Assembly (NCBI GenBank): GCA_022824025.1
Contig: JAJEBF010000033.1
Span: 98,036-162,035 of the forward strand
Length of the DNA stretch: 64,000 bases
Direction: 5' to 3'
Source: Caldilineaceae bacterium
GTDB lineage: Bacteria > Chloroflexota > Anaerolineae > Caldilineales > Caldilineaceae
Part shown: positions 1 through 8,861 of the stretch, piece after piece
How positions within the stretch are numbered: the stretch's first letter is position 1
Layout: every line of letters begins with the position of its first letter
Notes under the pieces: generated by a model
The model's input: the letters and a program-made list of their open reading frames with translations, nothing else
Databases searched by the model: none
What the model was told of the DNA's origin: nothing
Position numbers and translations under genes: made by a program

Positions 1-46
1 GTCAGCCGCTCAGGCGAAAACTGGCATACTCATATTGGAGGGCAAG

Positions 47-1060
47 ATGGGCAAGGAGATCGGCGTAGGCGTGATCGGGCTGGGCATGGGCGCGAATATG
101 CTTGCGATCAACCATGATGCGACGTCGCGGATGGAAGTGCGCGCCCTGTGCGACAGCGAACCCGGGCGGCTGCAGAGTCTGGCCGCCCAACACGGAATCT
201 CGTATATCACCGAAGATTACCGGGAGCTGGTGGCTCGGCCCGACATCGATATGGTCGGCATCTATTCGCCCGATCATTTGCATATGGCGCATATCGAAGC
301 CGCGGCCGCCAATGGGAAGCACATTATCTGCACGAAGCCGATGGTGGTCTCGCTGGAGCAGGCCAGGCGGGTCGTGCAGGTGGTGCGGGAGGCGGGCGTG
401 AAGTTTCTGGTTGGACAGACGAGCCGGTTCGTGCCGCGGTTTATGGCGGCGCACAGGCTGTATGAGGACGGCGACCTGGGGCGGCCGCTGTTTGCGGAGG
501 CGCACTACGTGCACGATATGCGTCCGGTTATGGACCGCACAGCGTGGCGGCATGAGAATCCCCAGGACTGGCTTTACGGCGGGGCCTGTCATCCGATCGA
601 CCTGCTCAGCTGGTTTTTCGGCGATGTGGATGAGGTATCTGTGTATGCATCATGCAGTCACATGGACGACCGCTACCCAGCAGACAAGCATGATAATTTC
701 CTGATCAATCTGCGTTTTCGTTCCGGCGTCATCGCCCGCATCCTGGCCGTGTACGGACTGGTGGAACCCCCGCTGCCGATGCAGGGGCTGAGCATCTTCG
801 GCGACAAGGGATCGTTCGTCAACGAACAGGTCGTTTTCGACAAAATCAGCGGCCAGCCGGTGATGTCGCTGGACTTCAGGCATGAAGCCGGCCACGGGCA
901 GGAGGTACTGCGGTATATGCGTCACTTTGAAGCGTGTTTGATCGAGGACAAGCGACCCCTGATTGACGAGGTCGCGGGGGCGAAGGTGATTGCCACCGCG
1001 TCGGCCTGTTGGGATTCGATTCGCACGGGGCTGCCGGCGAAGGTTGGGGGGGTGCTTTAG
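47..1060 (+). CDS. Gfo/Idh/MocA family NAD(P)-dependent oxidoreductase
   Basis: A 337-residue oxidoreductase of the Gfo/Idh/MocA superfamily, which oxidises or reduces sugars, inositols and related polyols. The N-terminal Rossmann domain starts with GLGMGAN at residues 11-17. The usual EKP motif reads TKP (96-98), so the lysine is kept. GGACHPIDLLSW at 178-189 supplies the conserved histidine (H182) of the C-terminal domain. The ATG at 47 is chosen over an in-frame TTG at 35 because GGAGGG at 38-43 sits just upstream of it. It is the first of three such genes in the first 7.5 kb, interleaved with PhyH-type dioxygenases, which suggests a shared pathway. The substrate cannot be told from sequence. 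Confidence 0.9.
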   Translation: MGKEIGVGVIGLGMGANMLAINHDATSRMEVRALCDSEPGRLQSLAAQHGISYITEDYRELVARPDIDMVGIYSPDHLHMAHIEAAAANGKHIICTKPMVVSLEQARRVVQVVREAGVKFLVGQTSRFVPRFMAAHRLYEDGDLGRPLFAEAHYVHDMRPVMDRTAWRHENPQDWLYGGACHPIDLLSWFFGDVDEVSVYASCSHMDDRYPADKHDNFLINLRFRSGVIARILAVYGLVEPPLPMQGLSIFGDKGSFVNEQVVFDKISGQPVMSLDFRHEAGHGQEVLRYMRHFEACLIEDKRPLIDEVAGAKVIATASACWDSIRTGLPAKVGGVL

Positions 1061-1194
1061 TTGGAAGTAGAAAGGCCATGCGGCTGGCGTGACTCTTAGT
1101 TCGACTCGGCCCCGACGCCGATTGCCATCTTTCTCGTGAACCGGCGCATGTTGTTTCAGGGCATTTCTGGGATTGGAATCAAAGGATTATTCGC

Positions 1195-1773
1195 ATGAGC
1201 GAGGAGAGAAAGAAAGAACAACTGAAGATGATCTGGCCGGAGCAACTGCTCGGTTCGCCGCCGGCGGTCCATGTGCCGATTGGGTATACGCTGCGCACGT
1301 ACCGCCCCGGCGACGAAGAGGGCTGGTACGAAGTCATGGATCTAGCCGGCTTCTCCCGCTGGAATTACGAGATGCTGGAACCCTGGTTCTTGAACATTTT
1401 GCCTGAGGGCTGGTTCCTGATCGAGCATCGGGCCAGCGGCAAGATCGTCGCCACGGCTATGGCCAACCACAGGCCCCAGGACATCCACCCCTTTGGCGGA
1501 GAGCTGGGCTGGGTGGCGGGGGATCCCGAGCACAAGGGCAAGGGGCTGGGGATGACGGTGTGCTGTGCAGTTGTGCGGCGGCTGCTGGAGGGGGGCTACA
1601 AAAACATCTTCCTGAACACGGATGACTGGCGCCTGCCGGCCCTGAGCATCTATCTGCGGCAGGGATGGATTCCGCTGCTCTATCTGCCGGACATGGAGGC
1701 GCGGTGGCGGGATGTCTGCGCCAATCTCAACTGGCCGTTTACGCCCGAGGACTGGCCCGAGGGTCATAGCTAG
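1195..1773 (+). CDS. GNAT family N-acetyltransferase
   Basis: A 192-residue protein with a GNAT fold, which transfers an acetyl group from acetyl-CoA to an amine or similar acceptor. The acetyl-CoA-binding motif A is visible as ELGWVAGDPEHKGKGLGMTV (Q/RxxGxG/A type), followed by the typical IYLRQGWIPL segment near the C terminus. The first about 35 residues are charged and probably precede the domain. It lies between the first Gfo/Idh/MocA gene and a second GNAT gene, with 134 bp of noncoding DNA upstream. The acceptor substrate is not predictable. Confidence 0.85.
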   Translation: MSEERKKEQLKMIWPEQLLGSPPAVHVPIGYTLRTYRPGDEEGWYEVMDLAGFSRWNYEMLEPWFLNILPEGWFLIEHRASGKIVATAMANHRPQDIHPFGGELGWVAGDPEHKGKGLGMTVCCAVVRRLLEGGYKNIFLNTDDWRLPALSIYLRQGWIPLLYLPDMEARWRDVCANLNWPFTPEDWPEGHS

Positions 1774-2010
1774 ATTGTTTGAACATTCTTCCACACAAAT
1801 GAAGCGTGGACGGAGTGGCTATAGTGGTGGAAATTACACATTCAGGCCACATCGATCTTCGTGAGCGAGGCATTTGCGCGCGTCTGGCTGCCGAATTGCG
1901 AGCACGCTTTGCAACATTTGCCGCAGACTGGGATGCGCCAGAAATGGACATATCCGACAGGTGGGAAGCCATCAGTTCCAACTCAACCTCGTCTCAAAGG
2001 AGAGAAAGGG

Positions 2011-2499
2011 ATGATATTAATTCAGCCGGCCGAAGTTGATGAGGTACCGGAGATAAAGCGAGTTCTCAGCGATACCTGGATCGACACCTACCGATCGTTC
2101 ATCCCGGTAGAAGTGATCCGGAAAATAACATCGCTCTGGCACAGCACTGAAACGCTGGCCGCTGAGATAGAGAATGAGAATGTCTTTTTCGATGTCGCGA
2201 AAGACGAAGACGGGGCCATAATTGGACTATTGACGGCGAGCCAACCAAGTGACGATATCGCAAACATTGGACGCTTGTATGTATTGCCCAGCCACCAACG
2301 TCAGGGCATCGGACTAAAACTGCTGGATGCGTGCATAGCGGCTTTTCCAGGCGTGCAGGCACTTCGCCTGGAGGTAGTGGCGCAGAATGAGAAGGGGATG
2401 GCTTTCTACCACAAACAGGGATTCCGGGAGTTGTCCCGCAGAGAAGAAGAACCTGAGGGGATTTCGGTGATGGTTGTCGAGATGGAGAAGAAACTCTGA
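2011..2499 (+). CDS. GNAT family N-acetyltransferase
   Basis: A 162-residue GNAT acetyltransferase. Motif A reads IGRLYVLPSHQRQGIGLKLL, and the family's C-terminal FYHKQGFRE block is present. The reading frame is open upstream to 1861, but the ATG at 2011 is preferred: AAAGGAGAGAAAGGG directly precedes it and the domain begins there. Compared with its neighbours this gene is visibly less GC-rich, which is compatible with a separate origin. It is a different subgroup from the GNAT immediately upstream, so this is not a tandem duplication. Confidence 0.85.
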   Translation: MILIQPAEVDEVPEIKRVLSDTWIDTYRSFIPVEVIRKITSLWHSTETLAAEIENENVFFDVAKDEDGAIIGLLTASQPSDDIANIGRLYVLPSHQRQGIGLKLLDACIAAFPGVQALRLEVVAQNEKGMAFYHKQGFRELSRREEEPEGISVMVVEMEKKL

Positions 2500-2574
2500 A
2501 TTAGGCTCTAGCACAGACTTTCACCATTTGCAGTTGGCTCAATTCCGGCGCCGTATGAATAGAAGGAGTACATC

Positions 2575-3393
2575 ATGCTTACCCAAGAACAGATCCAAAC
2601 CTATCACGATGACGGCTATCTGATCGTCAAATCATTCTTCGATGCCGAGGAGATCGAGCTGCTGCGCCGCACGGCCGTCGCCGACCGGCAGATGGACCAG
2701 AAATCCTTCGGCCGCGAGGACGGCGAAGGCGGCACCGTCCGCCTAACGCTGTGGAACCACCCCGGCAACGGTATCTACGGTATGTACGCCCGCTGCAACC
2801 GCGTCGTCAATGCGATGGAGCAGCTTCTCGGCGGCGAAGTCTACCACTACCATTCCAAAATGATCCTCAAAGACCCCGAAGTCGGCGGCGCATGGGCGTG
2901 GCACCAGGACTACGGCTACTGGTACGACAACTACGTGCTCTATCCGCTCATGTCCAGCGTCTCCATCGCCGTCGACCCTGCCACGCGCGAGAATGGCTGC
3001 ATGCAGGTGCTCAAAGGCTCGCACCATATGGGCCGCATCACACACGTGGAGACGGGGCAGCAGGCGGGCGCGGATCTTGAGCGCGTGACTGAGGCTGAGA
3101 AACGGCTGGAGCTGGTCCACTGCGAAGCGGAGCCGGGCGACGCGCTCTTCTTCCACTGCAACATCCTCCACCGCTCCGATCAGAACCGCTCGAACAACCC
3201 GCGCTGGTCGCTGATCTGCTGCTACAACGCGGCGCGGAACGACCCATACAGGGAGGCGCATCATCCCAGCTACACGCCGCTGGAGAAGGTTCCGGACAGC
3301 GCCATCCGGGAGGTGGGGATGACGCGATTCGAGGATGACGCAAGTGATGTCGCCTTCCTCGATCCTGAAAACATTCCCACCGCGGACGACTAA
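2575..3393 (+). CDS. Phytanoyl-CoA dioxygenase (PhyH) family protein
   Basis: A 272-residue Fe(II)/2-oxoglutarate-dependent oxygenase of the PhyH family; members hydroxylate diverse small molecules, so a phytanoyl-CoA substrate is not implied. The iron-binding facial triad is intact: H110 and D112 in WHQD, and the distal histidine H199 in ILHRSDQN; R210 is placed to bind 2-oxoglutarate. The segment ENGCMQVLKGSH (139-150) is the family's typical strand after the metal site. AGAAGGAG lies upstream of the ATG. The following Gfo/Idh/MocA gene starts 20 bp after this stop, so the two are probably cotranscribed. Confidence 0.92.
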   Translation: MLTQEQIQTYHDDGYLIVKSFFDAEEIELLRRTAVADRQMDQKSFGREDGEGGTVRLTLWNHPGNGIYGMYARCNRVVNAMEQLLGGEVYHYHSKMILKDPEVGGAWAWHQDYGYWYDNYVLYPLMSSVSIAVDPATRENGCMQVLKGSHHMGRITHVETGQQAGADLERVTEAEKRLELVHCEAEPGDALFFHCNILHRSDQNRSNNPRWSLICCYNAARNDPYREAHHPSYTPLEKVPDSAIREVGMTRFEDDASDVAFLDPENIPTADD

Positions 3394-3413
3394 TCGGAAA
3401 GGACGGTTCCATA

Positions 3414-4445
3414 ATGGGCAAGTACCGGTTTCTGATCAGCGGCGGCGGCAGCGCGGGACGCAGCGTCGCGCAGGTGGCCGCGGCCGATGGGCGGGGCGAG
3501 ATTGCAGGCGTGGTCGACCCGCAGGAGTCGATGCTCAATAGAATGGAGGGCCTGTACCCACAAGCAGCCCTCGGCGTCGACTACGCCCAACTACTGCGCG
3601 AGACGCAGCCCGACGTGGTCGTCGTGGCCGGGCCGGACCACCTGCACGCCGACCAGACGGTGATGGCGCTGGAGCAGGGCTGCCACGCCCTCGTCGAAAA
3701 GCCGCTGGCGACGACGGTGGCCGACTGCGAGAGGATTCTCGAGGCTGAAGCGCGGAGCGGCGCTCATGTGATGACCGACCAGACGATGCGTTATATGCAC
3801 CCCTGGCACGAGATGGCGAGGATGGCCAAGTCGGGCGAGGTTGGGGACGTCTTCTTTGTCCAGGGCGACTACATTCACGACATGTGGAGCCACTACTCGC
3901 CCGAAGGCGCGCATCACACGCCCTGGCGCATCGACAAGCAGAATCCACAGAACATCCTGCTCGGCGGAGGCTGCCATCCACTCGACCTGATCCTGTGGAC
4001 CGTCGAGTCCCCCGTTACAGAGGTCTACGCTTACAGCAACAAGATGAGCGTCCCGATGTTCCCCGACGACGACTGTTATATTGTCATCCTGAAGTTTGCG
4101 AGCGGCGCGGCAGGGAAGGTCTATGTGACGAGCGGCTGCTCCGGACATGGCATGGGCGAGGGCATGGGCGGCGGCTTCCTGGCCGTCTACGGGACGGAGG
4201 GAACACTGTGGAAGGGCAAACACTATCGCCGAGACCATGAACCGGCAGACATCGAAGAGCCGGTCACCGATGCTGTTGTTGGCGGCCACGGCTGGGGCCG
4301 CTCGGTCGTTGATTATCTGGACCTGCTCGACGGCAAGATCAGCAACCCGATCCCGGCCAGTTGGGGGGCGAATATCGTGTCGGTATGCGCAGCGGCGCTG
4401 GAGTCGATTCGCACGAAGAGGCCGCAGTCACCACAGTGGTTTTAG
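3414..4445 (+). CDS. Gfo/Idh/MocA family oxidoreductase
   Basis: A 343-residue NAD(P)-dependent oxidoreductase with the complete family signature: glycine-rich loop GGGSAGRS (10-17), EKP at 95-97, and GGGCHPLDLILW at 184-195 with H188. It sits between the two PhyH genes (20 bp after the first, 24 bp before the second), an arrangement that suggests an operon in which an oxygenase and a dehydrogenase act in turn on the same sugar-like substrate. That role is inferred. It resembles the protein encoded at 47-1060 in architecture but has the canonical EKP. Confidence 0.92.
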   Translation: MGKYRFLISGGGSAGRSVAQVAAADGRGEIAGVVDPQESMLNRMEGLYPQAALGVDYAQLLRETQPDVVVVAGPDHLHADQTVMALEQGCHALVEKPLATTVADCERILEAEARSGAHVMTDQTMRYMHPWHEMARMAKSGEVGDVFFVQGDYIHDMWSHYSPEGAHHTPWRIDKQNPQNILLGGGCHPLDLILWTVESPVTEVYAYSNKMSVPMFPDDDCYIVILKFASGAAGKVYVTSGCSGHGMGEGMGGGFLAVYGTEGTLWKGKHYRRDHEPADIEEPVTDAVVGGHGWGRSVVDYLDLLDGKISNPIPASWGANIVSVCAAALESIRTKRPQSPQWF

Positions 4446-4469
4446 GCAGAGCATTCTAGGAGAAGAGAG

Positions 4470-5252
4470 ATGCTGACGCAGGAACAGTTACGTCATTTTG
4501 CGGAGCACGGCTGGGTTCTTGAGGAAGCCGTGCTGGACGCGAAGCAGATTGAAGCGTACAAGACCGCGTTGGAGCGGCAGTCCCGGTATGTGCGGCCGCT
4601 TGCCCATGAAGACGACGACGAGATCGTGCATATTGACTGTATGGTCAACGGCGATCCGATCTTCCGCGAATGGCTGATGATACCGGACGTGTTGGAGGCG
4701 AACCGTCAACTGATGGGCGCTGAGATCAAGTATGAGACGTGCCACGCCATGATCAAGCGGCCCCATCCCGACCGAGACGCCCAGCAGGCCGCGTTAAGGG
4801 ATCCCGACAAGATGGGCTGGCATCGCGGCCTGCGCCCCAAGTGGGGCACTTTCCCCCACGACACCGACCCGGACCTGATCAACTGCGTTTTCCTCAACAA
4901 CATCACCTATCTGACAGATGTGTCGCCGGGCGACGGGGGAACAATGATCCTCGATGGGTCCCACAGACTCGAAGGCACGTATGAATCGCTCAAGGACAAG
5001 TGCCCAATCGTAGAGGCCACCGCATGCGCGGGGAGCATCCTCCACTTCACCGAAACGCTGCTCCACGCAGGCGTGCCGATCATGAGCGAAAATGTGCGCT
5101 ATACGATGTTCTATGGTTTTACGCCGAACTGGTTTGTCAACTGGCCGGGCACAGAGGTCCCGGACTACGTGCTGAAGAGCGTCCGCGATGATGAATTGCG
5201 CGGCATTCTCGGGGGCAACTCGGGATATTCGGGTCAGTATCCGGTGCTCTGA
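4470..5252 (+). CDS. PhyH-type Fe(II)/2OG enzyme with HxG instead of HxD
   Basis: A 260-residue PhyH-superfamily protein. The N terminus (MLTQEQ) closely matches that of the PhyH gene at 2575. The proximal metal motif, HxD in hydroxylases, reads H118-R119-G120 in GWHRGL; the distal histidine (H199) and the 2-oxoglutarate arginine (R210) are kept. GGTMILDGSHR (156-166) confirms the fold. Loss of the carboxylate ligand is the hallmark of Fe/2OG halogenases (HxA in SyrB2, HxG in WelO5), so chemistry other than hydroxylation is possible. An alternative is that another acidic residue (D131 or D133 in PHDTD) serves as ligand. GGAGAAGAGAG precedes the ATG. Confidence 0.88.
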   Translation: MLTQEQLRHFAEHGWVLEEAVLDAKQIEAYKTALERQSRYVRPLAHEDDDEIVHIDCMVNGDPIFREWLMIPDVLEANRQLMGAEIKYETCHAMIKRPHPDRDAQQAALRDPDKMGWHRGLRPKWGTFPHDTDPDLINCVFLNNITYLTDVSPGDGGTMILDGSHRLEGTYESLKDKCPIVEATACAGSILHFTETLLHAGVPIMSENVRYTMFYGFTPNWFVNWPGTEVPDYVLKSVRDDELRGILGGNSGYSGQYPVL

Positions 5253-5300
5253 AGCCAGGCGAGCGGGCGCGCCCCCTGATGGGCGCGCGGGGAGAGGATG

Positions 5301-6335
5301 ATGGCGAAACGCAACTTCTCGATGCAGGCGTACTGGGAGGCGCAGGTAGAGGATTTCACGCCCAAGCTACATTTTGACAGTGAGAAGATGGAGTATGGGA
5401 GTTGGCGGCGGGACGCGCACGCCAAGTATATGGAACTGTTGGGCAGTTTCCCTGACCCGGTTCCATTGGAGGCCGAGGTCGAGAGCAGTGTAGAGGACGA
5501 CGGCCTGATCCGCGAGCGGGTGGTCTTCAACTCCGAACCGTATATGAGCGTGCCATGCCAGGTTTTGCGGCCCAAGGACATGGCGGCTGACGGCACGAAT
5601 GCGGCCATACTTTGCTCGCATGGGCATGGTCCATTCGGAAAGGATCCGGTGGCGGGCATTCGTTCCAGCGACGAGATGAGCGCCAACATTGGGTTACACA
5701 ACTATGACTACGGCTGGCAGATGGCCAAGGCGGGCTATCTGACGATTTCGCCCGACCTGCGCGGCTTCGGCGAGCGCCGCGATGGGCGCAACCCGTTTCC
5801 CGGTCGAGATCCGTGCAATGTCAACTATATCCGGGGCACGATGCTCGATCGCTGGCCGCTGACGCTGAACATCTGGGACATGAAGTGCTGCGTCGACTAT
5901 CTGGAGAGCCGCCCAGAGGTCGATCCCAGGCGCATCGGCATGATGGGCCTGTCCCAGGGCGGCACGATGACGACCTTTGCGGCGGCGGCGGAGCCGCGCA
6001 TTGCGGTTGCGGACATTATGGGCTATGTCAACCCGTGGAAGGCGTTTGCATTCGAGCGGGCCAACTTTTGCGGTTCGCAGATTGTGCCGGGCATCTTTGC
6101 GTGGTTCGATACGGATGACATCGCGGGTTTGATAGCGCCGCGGCCCTTGATGCTGGACATGGGCATGTACGACGACTGCTTCTACATTCACGACACGCTT
6201 GAAGGATACGAGGGCGTGAAGCGGATATACGAGGCAGCGGGGGCGGACGACCGGCTGTGGAAGCTGGTCCACCCCAGCGGTCATGGCTGGGGCGGCGTTG
6301 AGGGGACGGCAGAGTTCTTTGGGACCTACCTGTAA
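5301..6335 (+). CDS. Alpha/beta hydrolase (dienelactone hydrolase/acetyl-esterase-like)
   Basis: A 344-residue alpha/beta hydrolase. The nucleophile elbow is GLSQG (216-220, Ser218); the catalytic histidine is probably H328 in HPSGHGW, and the acid D286 or D291 in LDMGMYDD. The segment CSHGHGPFG (105-113) would form the oxyanion hole. An N-terminal extension of about 75 residues precedes the core, as in acetyl-xylan-esterase and dienelactone-hydrolase relatives. Two ATGs occur at 5298 and 5301; the second has better spacing from GGAG at 5291-5294. It lies downstream of the PhyH and Gfo/Idh/MocA genes and may release an acyl or lactone group in the same pathway. Confidence 0.85.
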   Translation: MAKRNFSMQAYWEAQVEDFTPKLHFDSEKMEYGSWRRDAHAKYMELLGSFPDPVPLEAEVESSVEDDGLIRERVVFNSEPYMSVPCQVLRPKDMAADGTNAAILCSHGHGPFGKDPVAGIRSSDEMSANIGLHNYDYGWQMAKAGYLTISPDLRGFGERRDGRNPFPGRDPCNVNYIRGTMLDRWPLTLNIWDMKCCVDYLESRPEVDPRRIGMMGLSQGGTMTTFAAAAEPRIAVADIMGYVNPWKAFAFERANFCGSQIVPGIFAWFDTDDIAGLIAPRPLMLDMGMYDDCFYIHDTLEGYEGVKRIYEAAGADDRLWKLVHPSGHGWGGVEGTAEFFGTYL

Positions 6336-6406
6336 ACTCGCCACTTTGAGAAGAACGAGAGGCGAGGAGACAGACCACCTCTCTTACACAAGGATCAGGT
6401 GAAAAA

Positions 6407-7528
6407 ATGGCCAATGAGATCAAGGTCGCCTTCTCGGGCGCGCGCCGCGCAGGCTCCTTCTTCAAGGCGTTTCAAACCCACCCGGAAACGGAGATTGTTG
6501 CGCTCTGCGACCCTTACGCGCCGACCCTGGCGGCATCGGGCGAGGCGACCGGCGTGACACAGCTCTACAGTGTGTTCGAGGAGATGCTGGACGAGGCGCG
6601 GCCCGATGCCGTGGTGGTGTCGTCGCCGATGCAGTATCACGCGCCGCAGGCAATTGCCGCGCTGCAGCGGGACATTCACGTCCTGAGCGAGGTGACGGCT
6701 GCGGTTTCCGTTGACGAGTGCCGCTGGCTGGTGGAGGCGTGCAACCGCAGCAGCGCCATCTACATGATGGCCGAGAATTACATGTACATGAAGCCGAACG
6801 TGTTGGTGGCGGCGCTGGTCGAGGCGGGCCTCTTCGGCGAGACCTATTACGCCGAAGGCGAATACATTCACGAGCTCTCAGTCCTCCACCACATGCCGGA
6901 CGGCAGCCCGACCTGGCGCTACTACTGGCAGGTCGGCGTCAACGGCTGCACCTACCCCACCCACAGCCTCGGCCCTTGCCTCATGTGGATCAAGGAGCGG
7001 CCCGAACGCATCAGCTGCATCGGCACCGGCATCTGGACCGACCCCGAACACGCAATGGAAGATACCGTTCTGCTGTTGTGCAAGACGCGCAGTGAAAAGC
7101 TGATGCGCATACGCGTAGACATGCTCTCCAAACGACCGCACTCGATGACCAACTACACGCTGCAGGGCACGAAGGGGGCCTACGAGAGCAAGCGCCGCCC
7201 TGGTGAAGGCGACTGGATCTGGCTGGAGGACTTCTGCCAGGACCCCGATGTCTGGGTGCCCTTGGAAACGTTCGAAGAGGAGTACATGCCGGAAATCTGG
7301 CGTGACCCGCCGGAGGAAGCGGTCCGCGCCGGCCACGGCGGCGGAGATTACTTCGAAGTGATGGATTTCGTCGACGCGGTGCAGGGGCGCAAACCGCCGC
7401 CAATCGACATCCACGCCGCCATGGACATGACCCTGCCGGGTCTGATCAGCCAGGACTCAATCCGCCGCGGCGGCGAGTGGCTGGAGGTCCCCAACACGAG
7501 GGATTGGGGAACGAACGGCAGTGGTTAG
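6407..7528 (+). CDS. Gfo/Idh/MocA-fold protein with GH109-like motifs
   Basis: A 373-residue Rossmann-fold protein of the Gfo/Idh/MocA superfamily. The EKP motif is replaced by SEVTAA (94-99), followed by ECRWLVEA and MMAENYMY (120-127). With TYPTHSLGP at 182-190 (H186), this pattern is that of the GH109 branch, NAD-dependent alpha-N-acetylgalactosaminidases, which use redox chemistry to break glycosidic bonds. The protein may therefore be a glycosidase or lyase-like enzyme rather than a simple dehydrogenase. The glycine loop is also non-canonical (GARRAG, 11-16). It is the last gene of the plus-strand cluster that starts at 47. Confidence 0.82.
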   Translation: MANEIKVAFSGARRAGSFFKAFQTHPETEIVALCDPYAPTLAASGEATGVTQLYSVFEEMLDEARPDAVVVSSPMQYHAPQAIAALQRDIHVLSEVTAAVSVDECRWLVEACNRSSAIYMMAENYMYMKPNVLVAALVEAGLFGETYYAEGEYIHELSVLHHMPDGSPTWRYYWQVGVNGCTYPTHSLGPCLMWIKERPERISCIGTGIWTDPEHAMEDTVLLLCKTRSEKLMRIRVDMLSKRPHSMTNYTLQGTKGAYESKRRPGEGDWIWLEDFCQDPDVWVPLETFEEEYMPEIWRDPPEEAVRAGHGGGDYFEVMDFVDAVQGRKPPPIDIHAAMDMTLPGLISQDSIRRGGEWLEVPNTRDWGTNGSG

Positions 7529-7565
7529 CGGGCCGCGCTGAGACGGGCCGAGGAGCGAAAGCCCA

Positions 7566-8744
7566 TTAGTTGAGTCGTTCGAGGACCCCGGCTGCGCCCA
7601 TGCCCCCGCCGATGCACATTGTGACGAGGCCGATCCGCTTGTCCCGGCGAGTCAGTTCGTGCAGCATTTGCACGGTCAGTTTGGCGCCGGTGCAGCCCAA
7701 AGGGTGGCCCAGGGCAATTGCGCCGCCATTTACGTTGACCTTCTCTTCATCCAGGCCCAGCTCGCGGATCACGGCCAGCGCCTGAACGGCAAAGGCCTCG
7801 TTCAACTCGACCAGATCAATCTCGTCAATGCCGACGCCGGCGAGTTTGAGCGCCTTGGGCACGGCGGCCACGGGGCCGATTCCCATTATTTCAGGCGCGA
7901 CGCCGCCGACGGCAAAGCTACGGAATCGGGCCATCGGTTCAAGGCCCAGCCGCTCAGCTTTCTCCTCGCTCATCACCAGAACGGCTGCGGCGCCGTCGCT
8001 GGTCTGGCTGCTGTTGCCCGCGGTGACTGTCCCTTTGGCGTGAAAGACCGGCCGCAGCTTGGCCAGGGCCTCGAATGATGAGTCGCGACGGATACCTTCA
8101 TCCTGGTCGAAGGTCGTCTTATAGGTCTTGGCGCTGCCGCCCTCGCCTAGGGTGAGCTCCACATCGAGCGGCACGATCTCGTCGTCGAACTTGCCGGCGT
8201 CCTGCGCAGCCGCCGCGCGCTGATGGCTGCGCAAAGCAAATGCATCCTGCTCTGCGCGGGTCACCTCATACTGGCGCGCAAGGTTTTCCGCGGTGAGACC
8301 CATGCCGATGTAGACGCCGGGATGTTCCTTGGCCAGGGTTGGATTGGCCATGAACTTATTGCTGCTCATGGGGACCTGCGACATGGTTTCCACGCCGCCG
8401 GCGATTACGGCTTCGCCCATCCCGCTCATAATCTGCTGCGCGGCGAGGGCGATCGTCTGCAGGCCGCTGGAACAGAAACGGTTGACCGTTTGGGCAGGGA
8501 CCTCGACGGGCAGGCCGGCGCGCAGGCTGGCGATACGGCTCACGTTCATGCCCTGCTCGGCTTCCGGCATGGCGCACCCCATGATGACATCATCGATCTC
8601 ATTGGCATTGACCGCGGGCGCACGATCCATGACGGCGCCGATTGCCGCGGCGGCCATCTCTTCGGGGCGTGTTGTGCGCAACGTGCCGCGCGGGGCCTTG
8701 CCTATAGCAGTGCGGGCGGCGGAAACGATAACGGCGCTGTTCAT
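7566..8744 (-). CDS. fadA: Acetyl-CoA acetyltransferase (thiolase)
   Basis: A 392-residue thiolase that cleaves 3-ketoacyl-CoA with CoA, or condenses two acyl-CoAs. The acyl-accepting cysteine is C91 in [10 protein letters not shown], the catalytic histidine H347 in GHPLGCTGA, and the second cysteine C377 in CIGGGMG. The ATG at 8744 is preferred to the in-frame TTG at 8750 because AAGGAG lies about 9 bases upstream. Together with the FadN-like fusion at 9460-12030 it makes a fatty-acid beta-oxidation pair on the same strand, interrupted by a small nucleotidyltransferase gene. No acyl-CoA dehydrogenase is present in the window. Confidence 0.93.
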   Translation of the reverse strand: MNSAVIVSAARTAIGKAPRGTLRTTRPEEMAAAAIGAVMDRAPAVNANEIDDVIMGCAMPEAEQGMNVSRIASLRAGLPVEVPAQTVNRFCSSGLQTIALAAQQIMSGMGEAVIAGGVETMSQVPMSSNKFMANPTLAKEHPGVYIGMGLTAENLARQYEVTRAEQDAFALRSHQRAAAAQDAGKFDDEIVPLDVELTLGEGGSAKTYKTTFDQDEGIRRDSSFEALAKLRPVFHAKGTVTAGNSSQTSDGAAAVLVMSEEKAERLGLEPMARFRSFAVGGVAPEIMGIGPVAAVPKALKLAGVGIDEIDLVELNEAFAVQALAVIRELGLDEEKVNVNGGAIALGHPLGCTGAKLTVQMLHELTRRDKRIGLVTMCIGGGMGAAGVLERLN

Positions 8745-8834
8745 GGTCAAGTGCTCCTTTGGGGTACTGGGCTGCGCGAAGAGGGTACAGTGAAGTCAGA
8801 TTGGCCCTACGGCCCTTGGGTCAAGCGGTGTTGT

Positions 8835-8854
8835 CAATTCACGTATCTGAATTG
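8835..8854. promoter_or_regulatory. Palindrome upstream of thiolase (candidate operator)
   Basis: A perfect 7-bp inverted repeat, CAATTCA (8835-8841) and TGAATTG (8848-8854), separated by 6 bases, lies about 90 bp upstream of the thiolase start. On the minus strand it runs into TTGACA, which could be a -35 element, although no convincing -10 follows. The size and symmetry would suit a TetR-type repressor of fatty-acid genes, but that is only an inference. Confidence 0.3.
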
Positions 8855-8861
8855 GAAGCGT

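Noticed and set aside
1861..2010. A 50-residue extension of the GNAT protein at 2011.
   Set aside because: A good Shine-Dalgarno sits at 1997-2009, directly before ATG 2011, and the domain starts there.
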